A DNA stretch of 62,994 bases from JAAYCI01 sp964370195 (GCA_964370195.1 CAYJIH010000007.1:1-62994), one strand, 5' to 3'. Numbered from the stretch's first letter, positions 17,815 to 26,624 are shown. A program made the numbers and translations. Notes: generated from the letters alone by a model not told the origin.

Positions 17815-19548
17815 TTAGGGCACTTGCAATGGGATAAAATCAAATTTACCCACATCAAACAAACCACGGTCTGTTAGTTTTATTTCCGGTATCACGGCCA
17901 GCGACATAAAGCACAGCGTCATCACAGGTTCCACACCGTTTTTAATATGCATTGCATCGTGTGCCACCTTATGAATGTGCTCCAATTGCTCATTCACCCA
18001 TTCCCCGCTTTGGTCACTCATAATGCCGGCCACCGGCATGGGCATCTTGGCAAGCACCTTCTCGTTTTGTGCCAACACAATACCGCCACCTTGTTCCGTT
18101 AACATTTTTACTGCAAAAGCCATGTCTGCATCATTTGTGCCCACCGTAATAATATTATGAGAATCGTGCGCAACGGATAGTGCCACTGCGCCTTTTTGCA
18201 TCCCATACCCTTTTAAAAACCCAAGCGCCATGCTCCCCGTACCGTGGTGGCGCTCAATAACAGCCATCTTCACGATGTCTTTCGTTTCATCAAACACAAA
18301 GTTTCCCGTTTTATCTATGCAAACTTCATCCACCACTTTTTTCGTCACCACGCCGCCTTGCATCAACTCAATGCAATGCACACGCCCCGACGTGAGTTTC
18401 GGGTTCAAACGCTCCACCGAGAAGTCCTTTACATTAAAAGTGCCTTGTACCGCAGTGCTATCACATCGGATTACATCTTTTAAATATCGCCCATCTTCTG
18501 CTAAAAGCTCGCCGCGGATAAACACTTTTTTCACTTTGAAATCTACTAAATCTTCAAACAAAACCACATCGGCACGCAGGCCGGGTGCAATGGCGCCACG
18601 GTCTTTCAGGCCGTAACACTCGGCCGCATTCAAGGTGGCCATTTGAATCGCCACGATAGGGTCAATCCCCTCTTGCACGCATATTTGAAGATGATTGTCT
18701 AAATGGCCTTCGTTCAAAAGCGTTTTGGGCTGTCTATCATCTGAGCACAACAAACAGCGCCGGCTGTTTTGCTGCGTAACCCCCTTTGCCAACACACGCA
18801 AATCGTGGCAAGCCGAGCCTTGCCGCATCAATACATACATTCCACGCCGAATACGATCATGCATTTCTTCCACTGTAGAGCACTCGTGGTCTGTGACGAT
18901 ACGTGCCGCCGCATATGCATTTAAATCCTGTCCAAATACAGCCGGGCTATGCCCATCAATCGGCTTTCCAATCGCTTGTGCTTCCAATATTTTTTCAAGG
19001 CAATCGTCTGCACCGGCAATCACCCCCGGAAAGTTCATGAACTCACCAAGGCCTAAAATTCGCTCGTCTTGCAGCATCTCCCCCACCTCGGCCGCACCTA
19101 AAACAGCACCGGAATTTTCAAACGGTGTGGCCGGCACACAAGAGGGCATCATATACAAAATATCCAGTGGTGTTTGCCGGGCCGCTTGCAACATATACCG
19201 CATCCCCTCTAGCCCACATACATTTGCAATTTCATGCGGGTCGGCCACAATGGAAGTGCCACCATGCGGAATAATCAACCGGCCTATTTCCTCTGGCGTA
19301 ACATAAGACGACTCGATGTGGATGTGGCTATCAATAAAGCCCGGGGCCGCAAAACACCCTTTTGCATCCACGGTTTCTTCGCCCTCATACGTGCCAATAC
19401 CTGCAATATACTGCCCACAAAAAGCAATATCCCCTTCTATTATTTCTGCAGAGTGCACATCTACCACACGGCAATTTTTAAGGACAAGATCCGCCTTTTC
19501 TCGCCCTGCAGACACAGCAATCAACCGCTTCAGTTCTTCTTTGTTCAT
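17815..19548 (-). CDS. ade: Adenine deaminase
   Basis: 577 residues, the usual length of bacterial AdeC-type adenine deaminases. It belongs to the amidohydrolase superfamily: the metal-binding DSHIHIESS (about 73-81) is followed by PHGGTSIVADPHEIANVCG, a hallmark of this enzyme, and by CSDDRQPKTLLNEGHLD further on. The reaction is adenine to hypoxanthine plus ammonia in purine salvage. The C-terminal domain contains SVAHDSHNI and IVLAQNEKVLAKMPMP, also characteristic. A GAGGGG site precedes the ATG. It heads a probable operon with the MBL protein and the RibD-like reductase. I looked for a purine riboswitch upstream and saw none. Confidence 0.96.
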   Translation of the reverse strand: MNKEELKRLIAVSAGREKADLVLKNCRVVDVHSAEIIEGDIAFCGQYIAGIGTYEGEETVDAKGCFAAPGFIDSHIHIESSYVTPEEIGRLIIPHGGTSIVADPHEIANVCGLEGMRYMLQAARQTPLDILYMMPSCVPATPFENSGAVLGAAEVGEMLQDERILGLGEFMNFPGVIAGADDCLEKILEAQAIGKPIDGHSPAVFGQDLNAYAAARIVTDHECSTVEEMHDRIRRGMYVLMRQGSACHDLRVLAKGVTQQNSRRCLLCSDDRQPKTLLNEGHLDNHLQICVQEGIDPIVAIQMATLNAAECYGLKDRGAIAPGLRADVVLFEDLVDFKVKKVFIRGELLAEDGRYLKDVIRCDSTAVQGTFNVKDFSVERLNPKLTSGRVHCIELMQGGVVTKKVVDEVCIDKTGNFVFDETKDIVKMAVIERHHGTGSMALGFLKGYGMQKGAVALSVAHDSHNIITVGTNDADMAFAVKMLTEQGGGIVLAQNEKVLAKMPMPVAGIMSDQSGEWVNEQLEHIHKVAHDAMHIKNGVEPVMTLCFMSLAVIPEIKLTDRGLFDVGKFDFIPLQVP

Positions 19549-19737
19549 AAAAATCCCCTCATTTCTTTCTAATTTTATCCAAATGCCTACTTATGCCATT
19601 CTTCATTTAAAACATGCACCCCTTTTTTTTCAGCGAAAAAGGGGATACGTAAACAAAGCCGCCTCCATAGCCACCTAGCTTTTGGCAATCTTTTTCCTTC
19701 ACTATCTATAGAAACTTGCCTGTGTATTCCTTTTTTT

Positions 19738-19765
19738 GTTATACTTTACCTATATATAGTATAAC
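19738..19765. promoter_or_regulatory. 8-bp inverted repeat in the divergent ade / PP2C interval
   Basis: GTTATACT (19738-19745) and AGTATAAC (19758-19765) are perfect complements around 12 AT-rich bases. Being between two divergent genes, it could be an operator, and both arms resemble -10 elements. The rest of this 347-base interval shows only a CCCCTTTTT/AAAAAGGGG stem near 19618-19645. Confidence 0.4.
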
Positions 19766-19895
19766 ATTGGTTTACTCAAATGCACAACCCACACACCAAA
19801 CCTCAGCTTTTCTGCTTTTCTCTTGCAAACCGCACCATTTCACTATTTTAAGGCACCTCTCTCCCCCTAAAAAGAGGCCATGAAAGGGCACCCCT

Positions 19896-21830
19896 GTGAT
19901 AAAGAAATACAAAAACAAAGCTGCTATTTTTTTATGTGTCGCCATCACTTATTTTTTATTCACCCTGCCCCAAATTGATCTAATCTTCCAAGTTGGTCGT
20001 TCTACCATACGTCTTTCCGGTTTTTTGCCTATCGTGTTCGGCCTGCTATTTGGGCCCATTGGCGCCGTGGCATGCAGCATTGGAAACTATGCATCCGATA
20101 GCCTTGGCACACTTGGTATCACAGATTTAGTGGGTTCTTTCGGTGTGTTTGTAATGGCCTATATGCCCTATCGGCTTTGGCATCGGCTTTTTTTGTCTGC
20201 CAAAAGTCATTCTATGTTTTTTGACTCTGCCGCCTCTGTCCTCAAGTTTATCTTTATCACCATCATTTCTTCCGTCAGCGCCACGGCCGTAGGTTCTATT
20301 GGTGGGCAACTATCCGGCCAATATAGTTTCTTCGGTTTTTTCCCACAGGTGTTTTTACAATATTTTAATTTTTCTATCATTTTGGGTATGTTTGTTCTTC
20401 AAATCCTTAACCAATATGTAAATATTATGCCCTGCCGCCCCAAAAATGCTTACAAAACCGAAAGCCAGCCAAAACAATTTTGGCCAGACTACTTGCTGTG
20501 CGCTCTAATCATCTTACTTTCCTGTGCGCTTTTGCTATGCACACAAGATTTCAGCTCCTTTGATTCGCCTTTCATTCGCCTGTTGTGCATCTTTTTGTTT
20601 ATTTTAATTCTACTGCTGATGTTTTTGCCCAGTTCTCGCCGCGGCAAACCCACCGCCGAGCGCAAACCTCACTGTGCAACCGGCAGTTTACAGCGCCAAT
20701 TGGTAACCGGCTTTTTGTCTCTACAATCGGTTTTACTCCTGTTTTATTCCATCTCTATGATTATAATTTTCCAGCTGCATTCTCAGGGAAACTCTAAAGT
20801 AGTGGTGTGGACCAGTATTTTATTGGCCGTGGCGCTGGGCTGTGTTGTGCTTGTTTCCGTGCTTTCCCTTTTACTTTTATGGATAGAGCGCTATCTGGTT
20901 AAGCCTCTTGGGAAAATTTCCACGTATGCCACACAGTTTGTTCATCAAGACAGCTTGTCTGAACAAGAACTCATCTTGCCGAAAACTCGTAATGAAATTG
21001 ACGAACTTGGACGCTCACTCGTCAACATGACAACAAGCATTCGGCAGTACACCTTACAACTAACAGAAAAAACAGCCATTGAAGAGCGTCATCATGTGGA
21101 GATGAGTACCGCACGCACGATTCAAATGGGCCTATTGCTCAAAGACTGGCAGCTGGCAAAACCATTCGAGCTTGCCGCCACAACAAAACCCGCCCAAGAA
21201 GTAGGTGGCGATTTTTACGACTACAGCCGTATTTCCAATCATCAACTATTTGTTGCCATTGCCGATGTATCCGGCAAAGGGATTTCTGCCGCCTTATTTA
21301 TGATGCGTGCAAACGCCTTGCTACGCAGCCACCGTTTTGTGTCTGTTGCCAATATGATTACAACTTTAAACCAAAAACTTTCTGAACAAAATGATTCCAT
21401 GATGTTTGTCACCGTGTTTGCCGGCCTCGTCGACAGAAAAGAAATGACCTTTCATTATGTCAACGCAGGGCATAACCCTGCACTTATTTACCAAGATGGC
21501 GCACTTTTCGCACTGGACACACCGCCCAACCTTGCTGTGGGCCCCATGGAAACCACGCACTATACAGAACACAGTTTGCCAATTTCGCAAGACTTCCACT
21601 TGCTTTTATACACAGACGGTGTTACAGAAGCCGAAAATAAAAATGGTGAATTTTTTGGCATGCAGCGGTTACTTGCTGTGGCACAAAACAATCTTGGCCC
21701 CAAAATAGATTGCCAGTCCACCATCGACACAATTGAACAAGAAGTTCTACGCTTTGCCGACGGCGCCAAACAAGCCGATGACATTACCATGCTTTGCCTG
21801 TCCCTTGGCGACAGTGATGCACACTGCTAA
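19896..21830 (+). CDS. Membrane PP2C-family (RsbU/SpoIIE-like) phosphatase with an ECF S-component-like N-terminus and HAMP
   Basis: 644 residues, GTG start. The N-terminal about 165 residues form several membrane helices and contain GFLPIVFGLLFGPIGAVACSIGNYASD, which resembles the substrate-binding S-component of energy-coupling-factor transporters (GLLFGP followed by a G-x-x-D loop). After more membrane helices (about 190-250 and 290-335) come a HAMP segment (VKPLGKISTYATQF), a linker helix and a complete PP2C/SpoIIE phosphatase domain (about 420-640) with EVGGDFYD, DVSGKG, NAGHNP, LLYTDGVTEAEN and ADDITML. Such phosphatases act on phosphorylated STAS anti-anti-sigma proteins; no STAS or anti-sigma gene lies nearby. 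The combination suggests a sensor of a small membrane-bound ligand, an inference. Its stop overlaps the stop of the convergent gene by four bases. Confidence 0.85.
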   Translation: MIKKYKNKAAIFLCVAITYFLFTLPQIDLIFQVGRSTIRLSGFLPIVFGLLFGPIGAVACSIGNYASDSLGTLGITDLVGSFGVFVMAYMPYRLWHRLFLSAKSHSMFFDSAASVLKFIFITIISSVSATAVGSIGGQLSGQYSFFGFFPQVFLQYFNFSIILGMFVLQILNQYVNIMPCRPKNAYKTESQPKQFWPDYLLCALIILLSCALLLCTQDFSSFDSPFIRLLCIFLFILILLLMFLPSSRRGKPTAERKPHCATGSLQRQLVTGFLSLQSVLLLFYSISMIIIFQLHSQGNSKVVVWTSILLAVALGCVVLVSVLSLLLLWIERYLVKPLGKISTYATQFVHQDSLSEQELILPKTRNEIDELGRSLVNMTTSIRQYTLQLTEKTAIEERHHVEMSTARTIQMGLLLKDWQLAKPFELAATTKPAQEVGGDFYDYSRISNHQLFVAIADVSGKGISAALFMMRANALLRSHRFVSVANMITTLNQKLSEQNDSMMFVTVFAGLVDRKEMTFHYVNAGHNPALIYQDGALFALDTPPNLAVGPMETTHYTEHSLPISQDFHLLLYTDGVTEAENKNGEFFGMQRLLAVAQNNLGPKIDCQSTIDTIEQEVLRFADGAKQADDITMLCLSLGDSDAHC

Positions 21831-23221
21831 CCCTCATACGTAAGTGCACGCTCTTCGCCACGCAGCACACGCAGTGCACCTGCCATCAAGGCCAGCATTT
21901 CATCTTCCCCCGGGAACACATGCACCTCTGCCAGGCGGTCTACACGTTGCTTAATGCTTCCGATAAAGCGGTTTGAATACGCCAGCCCACCTGTAAGCAA
22001 AATGGCATCCACACGCCCTTCCAGTGCCGCACACATGGCGCCGATTTCCTTCGACACTTGATATGCCATAGAATCCAGCAACAAGGCGGCAAATTCATCT
22101 CCGGCGGCAATCATTTTTTCTACCATACGCAAATCATTTGTACCAAGATACCCTGCAATACCCCCTGTTTTCAGCACTTTTCGCATCATTTCCTCTTCGG
22201 TATACTCCCCGGAAAAGCACAAACGAATCAATGGCACTGCCGGCACCGACCCACTACGTTCCGGCGTAAATGCCCCTTCGCCATCCAGCGCATCGTTCAC
22301 ATCAATCACGCGCCCATACCGATGTGCCCCCACGGAAATTCCGCCACCAAGGTGGGCCACAACAAAACGGCAATTTTCATACGGCTTGCCAAGTTCGCTT
22401 GCCAACCTGCGCGCTGTTGCTTTTTGGTTAAGTGCATGAAATATGCTATGCCGCTCAACGCCTGGCATTCCTGTTAGTTTGGCATGGCGGTCCATTTCAT
22501 CCACCACAATAGGATCCACCACATAGGCCAACCGGTTGTTCTCTTTGGCCAATTCGCTGGCGATAATGGCACCAAGTGCCGATGCATGCACGGACGCTGC
22601 TGCTGAATGCAAATCTGCCAGCATTCTGTCATTCACAATGTACGTGCCACTTTCTATCGGGCGCAGCAACCCACCACGCCCAGCCACTGCATCCAGTGTA
22701 TCCATGTGTACACCGGCTTCCTGCAAAAACTGTATAATGCATTGCTTTCTATATTCTTTTTGTTTTAAAATCTCATCGTCCAATTGCTCTTTTGTATGGC
22801 GAAACGTATGCACCAGCACCGCTGTTTCATCATCATAAAGGCCAAATTTCGTGGATGTTGACCCCGGGTTGATGGTTAAGATGCGAAAAACCCCTTCTTG
22901 TTTTGGCGGGATACGAAGTGGCTTTTGTAATGGCTTCGCCTCTTGTACTAAAACGGGTTGTTTTGGCTTTTCACAAGTAACACCATTCATGCAAATGCTT
23001 ACCACACAGTCTAAACGCAGCATATGCTCTGCCACAAGTGCTAGCTTCGAGTGCACCCCTTCTATATCTATTTCCATTTCAGAATATTCGCCACCCTCGC
23101 AAGGCTCTGCCGAAATGCGGCCAATATTCCACCCCTCATTGCGAACATATGCCACAACGCGTCCCAATACACCCGGTGTGTTGTTTACCAAAAGTCGAAT
23201 TGGCTGTGACTTTTTCTCCAT
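21827..23221 (-). CDS. buk: Butyrate/branched-chain fatty acid kinase with an N-terminal ACT domain
   Basis: 464 residues, about 110 longer than ordinary butyrate kinases. Residues about 7-80 form an ACT domain closely resembling the acetolactate synthase regulatory subunit (LLVNNTPGVLGRVVAYVRNEG followed by NIGRISAEP). A Pro/Lys/Gln-rich linker (about 85-110) leads into an acetate/butyrate kinase fold: phosphate motif LTINPGSTSTKFG (about 115-127), AGRGGLLRPI, HLGGGISV, and GEGAFTPERSGSVP, which is specific to the butyrate kinase branch. The reaction interconverts an acyl phosphate plus ADP with the carboxylate plus ATP. No phosphotransbutyrylase is adjacent. The ATG follows GGGGGAG, so the ACT part is translated as part of one protein. 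The ACT domain suggests allosteric control by an amino acid (inference). Confidence 0.92.
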   Translation of the reverse strand: MEKKSQPIRLLVNNTPGVLGRVVAYVRNEGWNIGRISAEPCEGGEYSEMEIDIEGVHSKLALVAEHMLRLDCVVSICMNGVTCEKPKQPVLVQEAKPLQKPLRIPPKQEGVFRILTINPGSTSTKFGLYDDETAVLVHTFRHTKEQLDDEILKQKEYRKQCIIQFLQEAGVHMDTLDAVAGRGGLLRPIESGTYIVNDRMLADLHSAAASVHASALGAIIASELAKENNRLAYVVDPIVVDEMDRHAKLTGMPGVERHSIFHALNQKATARRLASELGKPYENCRFVVAHLGGGISVGAHRYGRVIDVNDALDGEGAFTPERSGSVPAVPLIRLCFSGEYTEEEMMRKVLKTGGIAGYLGTNDLRMVEKMIAAGDEFAALLLDSMAYQVSKEIGAMCAALEGRVDAILLTGGLAYSNRFIGSIKQRVDRLAEVHVFPGEDEMLALMAGALRVLRGEERALTYEG

Positions 23222-23385
23222 GATTACTCCCCCTTGCGCTTCATATTCACTTTCTCCTGTTTATTGTATCACGGAAAACATTCTATTTCCAGCCATTAGG
23301 AACACTTGAAACCACAACAAAAAAACGCTACAATAGAAGTGGATTTTAATTTTTCAGCGCACCCTTTGAAGCCGGAGGATTTAAT

Positions 23386-23823
23386 ATGCAATTTTACTAT
23401 TTTACACGCACAGGCAGAAGCCGCACGATTGCAACCACCATGGCAAACGAGCAAAACACAAAAGCATTTGAAATTATTGACAATGAGAATTGGAACGGTG
23501 TACGTGGTTTTTTGAAAGGTGGTAAAAAATCCAAACTAAAAGAAGAAGTAACCGCCCATTTCACAGCACCAAATGAAAACGAAACGGTGGTTCTTGTGTT
23601 TCCACTTTGGGCAGGCAGCTTTCCACCCACTGTACGTGAATTTTTGAAATGTGTTGATAAAAACCGCATCATTGCGGTTCCCTCTTCTCTTGGCTCGCGC
23701 CTTAAAAAAGAAGACCGCGCAGGGTTTATCCATGTTTTTGACCTTGTGGGCAAAGAAATTACTGCCCCCTCTTCTCAAGAGCTTCTCGAAGTAAACACAG
23801 ATGAAAAAGCCCCTTCCCTTTAA
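23386..23823 (+). CDS. Flavodoxin-like protein
   Basis: 145 residues with a flavodoxin-type fold: the phosphate-binding loop TRTGRSRTIA (about 7-16) matches the T-x-T-G-x-T pattern for FMN, and VVLVFPLWAGSFPPTVREFL is the second flavin-contact strand and helix typical of small flavodoxin-domain proteins. Start ATG at 23386 follows GGAGG. Probably a cytoplasmic electron-transfer or flavin reductase-like protein; its partner is unknown. The gene ends just before a scaffold gap, so any downstream gene is invisible. Confidence 0.8.
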   Translation: MQFYYFTRTGRSRTIATTMANEQNTKAFEIIDNENWNGVRGFLKGGKKSKLKEEVTAHFTAPNENETVVLVFPLWAGSFPPTVREFLKCVDKNRIIAVPSSLGSRLKKEDRAGFIHVFDLVGKEITAPSSQELLEVNTDEKAPSL

Positions 23824-23834
23824 GGAAAGAGGCC
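23805..23834. terminator. Imperfect hairpin cut by the scaffold gap
   Basis: AAAAAGCCCCTTCCC pairs imperfectly with GGAAAGAGGC (8 of 10 positions). Read on the minus strand it ends in a T run, so it could terminate msrAB; read forward it would end flavodoxin transcription, but the sequence after it is lost in the N run. Confidence 0.4.
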
Positions 23835-23934
23835 NNNNNNNNNNNNNNNNNNNNNNNNNNNNNNNNNNNNNNNNNNNNNNNNNNNNNNNNNNNNNNNNNN
23901 NNNNNNNNNNNNNNNNNNNNNNNNNNNNNNNNNN
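23835..23934. other. Scaffold gap (100 N)
   Basis: Exactly 100 N. The flanks share no visible overlap, so sequence of unknown length is missing between the flavodoxin-like gene and msrAB. Confidence 0.98.
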
Positions 23935-24012
23935 TCAAGAATAGCCAGAAAGTGCCACGCACTTGATTGAACTTTTTCACACAATATTGTATCGCTCTAT
24001 TTATTCAATCAA

Positions 24013-24966
24013 TCAACGTACGATGGATACGTACTCACCATACCCATTTTGCTCCATCTCCTCTTTCGGCACAAAACGCAGCGCTGCACTGTTGATGCAA
24101 TAACGCAAGCCACCCCGTTCTTTGGGGCCATCTTCAAACACATGGCCAAGATGTGCATCACCCAATTTACTGCGCACCTCTGTGCGAATCATTCCATGGG
24201 TATGGTCTTTCACCTCTTGCAGCAGCCCCTCGTATATCGGTTTTGCAAACGCTGGCCAGCCGCAGCCAGATACAAACTTGTCTGTAGACACAAACAGCGG
24301 TTGCCCTGTGGTAACATCCACATAGATGCCCTGCTGCATTGTTTCATTAAATTCATTCTTAAACGGTGGTTCTGTGCCATTTTTTTGTGTCACATCATAT
24401 TGCAACGAAGTAAGCTGTTGTTCCAATGCCTGCTTTTCTTTTTTTGTGTATAAAGCATTTGCATCTTTCGCCTGTTTTGCACGTTGAAAAGCTCCGGGCT
24501 GAATATGACAATATCCCCTTGGGTGTTTCTCTAAATACAATTGGTGCTCTTCTTCGGCTTTCACATAGTTTTGCACCTTTTGCACTTCCACCACCACCGG
24601 TGCGCTATACTTTGTTTGTAGCAGCGCTAAAGATTGCTCAATTACACTGCGGTCTTCCTCTTGCGTGTAATAAACACCTGTTCGATACTGCTCGCCACTG
24701 TCGCCACCTTGCCGATTGACAGAGGTTGGGTCAATGGTTTCGTAGAAAAGTGCCAATAGAAACGGTAAACTGACTACATTGTCGTCATACAACACTTTTA
24801 CCACTTCCGCATGGCCTGTGGTTCCACGGCATACCTCTTTATAGCTTGTGTTTTGCGTATGCCCACCGGCAAACCCCACCTGTGTAGAAAGCACACCGGA
24901 AATTTGCCTCATATATTCTTGCGTTCCCCAAAAACAACCGCCGGCCAAATAAATTTCTCTTACCAT
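24013..24966 (-). CDS. msrAB: Bifunctional peptide-methionine sulfoxide reductase MsrA/MsrB
   Basis: 317 residues, a fusion of two repair enzymes. The MsrA part (about 1-160) carries the catalytic GCFWG near residue 10, VGFAGGHT, the GHAEVVKV segment and GDSGEQYRTGVYY. The MsrB part (about 185-310) carries SGCGWPAF, HLGHVFEDGP and the catalytic RYCINSAALRF. MsrA repairs the S and MsrB the R diastereomer of methionine sulfoxide, using thioredoxin. No signal peptide, so cytoplasmic. The ATG at 24966 lies eight bases after AGGAGG; an upstream TTG is too close to that site. An oxidative-damage role fits the nearby flavoproteins. Confidence 0.97.
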   Translation of the reverse strand: MVREIYLAGGCFWGTQEYMRQISGVLSTQVGFAGGHTQNTSYKEVCRGTTGHAEVVKVLYDDNVVSLPFLLALFYETIDPTSVNRQGGDSGEQYRTGVYYTQEEDRSVIEQSLALLQTKYSAPVVVEVQKVQNYVKAEEEHQLYLEKHPRGYCHIQPGAFQRAKQAKDANALYTKKEKQALEQQLTSLQYDVTQKNGTEPPFKNEFNETMQQGIYVDVTTGQPLFVSTDKFVSGCGWPAFAKPIYEGLLQEVKDHTHGMIRTEVRSKLGDAHLGHVFEDGPKERGGLRYCINSAALRFVPKEEMEQNGYGEYVSIVR

Positions 24967-25088
24967 AAACAAAACCTCCTAAACAAAAACCATATAGAGT
25001 TATTTGTATACTATTTTACTATATTTTGCAGTCAAATGCAAAGAAAACCATGTGTTGAATGTGTGTATGTTTTATGTATGCTTACCAT

Positions 25089-25136
25089 AAAGAAAGCGTA
25101 TATTTCTTTAATAAATAGGCCGAAAGGAACCTTTCG
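25089..25136 (+). promoter_or_regulatory. Two inverted repeats, one enclosing the ribosome binding site of the Isf-like gene
   Basis: AAAGAAA/TTTCTTT (25089-25109, 7-base spacer) is followed by CGAAAGGAACCTTTCG (25121-25136), a palindrome containing the AAAGGA ribosome binding site and ending two bases before the ATG at 25139. The second could hide the site in the mRNA or be a protein-binding dyad. Confidence 0.5.
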
Positions 25137-25138
25137 TT

Positions 25139-25789
25139 ATGAGTAAAATTATAGGCATCGTGGGAAGTGCACGCAAAAAAGGAAACACAGATCTCCTTGT
25201 TGATAAAGTGCTAAGCGGAGCTGAAGCCTGCGGCGTAGAAATAGAAAAAATTTATCTTTCTGATTTACAATTCCAAGGATGCATTGGGTGCGAAGGGTGC
25301 CTTCGCACACGGCGCTGTGTTCTAAAAGACGACATGCAAACCCTGTATGAAAAACTAAATGCAGCACACGGCTGGGTTCTTGGCTCGCCCACTTATTTTT
25401 ACAATGTTTCTGCCCTTATGAAAATGTTTATAGACCGCCTTTATGTATACGAAGTATTTGATGTAAGCGACCGCTCGGTTTGGTTGTCGCCCGCTGAAGT
25501 GCTTGGTGCAAAATATGCTGTAACTGTTGCTGTTTGTGAACAAAAAGACGAAGCAGACATGGGGTTTACATCCGAAGCAATGCGCTTAGCACTACAAGCC
25601 GTTGGCGTGCGCAGTGTGGAAAATTTGAAGGTGCTTCACCTCTTTCAAAAAGGGGAGGCGCTTCGCCACGAAACTTTGTTACAAAACGCTTATAACGCCG
25701 GTGAGAAACTGGCAAAAACCGTGGCACTGGCAGATACGGTGCGATTAGACAACAACGCTTCAAAAGGCATGTACACGGCTACAACATAG
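25139..25789 (+). CDS. Iron-sulfur flavoprotein-like NAD(P)H:FMN reductase family protein
   Basis: 216 residues. The N-terminal flavodoxin-like fold opens with GIVGSARKKGNTDLLVDKV, the FMN-binding loop of the NADPH-dependent FMN reductase family. It is followed by a compact cluster of cysteines, C-x2-C-x2-C-x5-C (GCIGCEGCLRTRRC, about 48-61), the hallmark that binds a 4Fe-4S cluster in iron-sulfur flavoproteins of anaerobes. GSPTYFYNVSALMKMFIDRL is the second flavin contact. Likely a cytoplasmic electron carrier or detoxifying reductase (oxygen, peroxide or quinone), inferred from the family. The start codon follows an RBS within a palindrome. Confidence 0.88.
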   Translation: MSKIIGIVGSARKKGNTDLLVDKVLSGAEACGVEIEKIYLSDLQFQGCIGCEGCLRTRRCVLKDDMQTLYEKLNAAHGWVLGSPTYFYNVSALMKMFIDRLYVYEVFDVSDRSVWLSPAEVLGAKYAVTVAVCEQKDEADMGFTSEAMRLALQAVGVRSVENLKVLHLFQKGEALRHETLLQNAYNAGEKLAKTVALADTVRLDNNASKGMYTATT

Positions 25790-25889
25790 TGTTCAAACGA
25801 TGCTTACTGTGCAAGCGCGTACATGCGGCCGCACTTGTACTTTTGGTTTTTTCATTGACAAAACAATACAACATAAGGGGGCCCACCAA

Positions 25890-26624
25890 ATGACAGAAAA
25901 AGTGGCACTTATTACAGGCATCGCCACTGAAATTGGTTTGGAAACAGCACGCGCACTAAAAAAGGACGGGTTTATTGTGTTTGGTGCAAGTGGGCGGCCG
26001 GAAGATGTTGGCCTAATACCAGAGGAAAATATCTCGCTGTTATATATGGATGCAACCAACCAGCAATCTATCAAAGAATGCATGGACACCCTTCTCTTTA
26101 GGCGGAAGCGGATTGATGTATTGATCAACATATTGGAAGGAACCCATGGCATTCCCCTGCAAAGCGAAAGTCCTCGCAATATAAATTTACGTTTGCAGGC
26201 ATTTAAGTCGTTGGGTGAACTGGCCATAGCTGATATGAAAGAAAGAAAGTTTGGAAAAATTGTAAATATCACAGTTGTAAACGAAACCGAAAGCGCGCAG
26301 CATCTAGCCATTCGCTTTACGGTAGAAGGCCTCTCGGCAGAATTACGTAAAACGGCACAAAAAGACAATATCCATGTCATCGAAATAGAAGCCACCGACA
26401 ACTCTACTGCCCCAAAAACAGCAAATGATAGACGCGCTGGCGTTTCGCACAGCGTATATGCTGCCATTTTAAGCCGTGGCACACAAGAAAAACGAAGAGA
26501 CTATGGTGGTGTAAGCACGTCACAGCCGGGCATGGTGGCACGTTGTGTGGCGAAAGCTGTTTTGTCTACACACCCCAAAGATCGCTATCAATTGGGGCAA
26601 AATTCACTCCTTCTCAACATCTAA
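25890..26624 (+). CDS. SDR-fold protein with degenerate active site
   Basis: 244 residues. The overall pattern is that of a short-chain dehydrogenase/reductase: KVALITGIATEIGLETARALKKDG, an acidic region, a central NI-x-E-G in place of the usual NNAG, then KIVNITVV and HLAIRFTVEGLSAELRK, which aligns with the common YSASKFALEGLSEALR. In this alignment the catalytic Tyr is His, the Lys is Arg, and the catalytic Ser is not at its usual place; the middle Gly of TGxxxGIG is Glu. It is therefore unlikely to be a normal oxidoreductase and may be a regulatory or scaffolding homologue. The ATG at 25890 follows AAGGGG; upstream codons to 25800 lack a site. The gene is intact with a strong terminator. 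Confidence 0.78.
   Translation: MTEKVALITGIATEIGLETARALKKDGFIVFGASGRPEDVGLIPEENISLLYMDATNQQSIKECMDTLLFRRKRIDVLINILEGTHGIPLQSESPRNINLRLQAFKSLGELAIADMKERKFGKIVNITVVNETESAQHLAIRFTVEGLSAELRKTAQKDNIHVIEIEATDNSTAPKTANDRRAGVSHSVYAAILSRGTQEKRRDYGGVSTSQPGMVARCVAKAVLSTHPKDRYQLGQNSLLLNI

Noticed and set aside
19549..19895. Possible purine riboswitch upstream of adenine deaminase
   Set aside because: A GTTTCTATAG on the minus strand recalls one conserved purine riboswitch segment, but the partner segments (ATATGG, CCGTAAATTG, GACTA) are absent.
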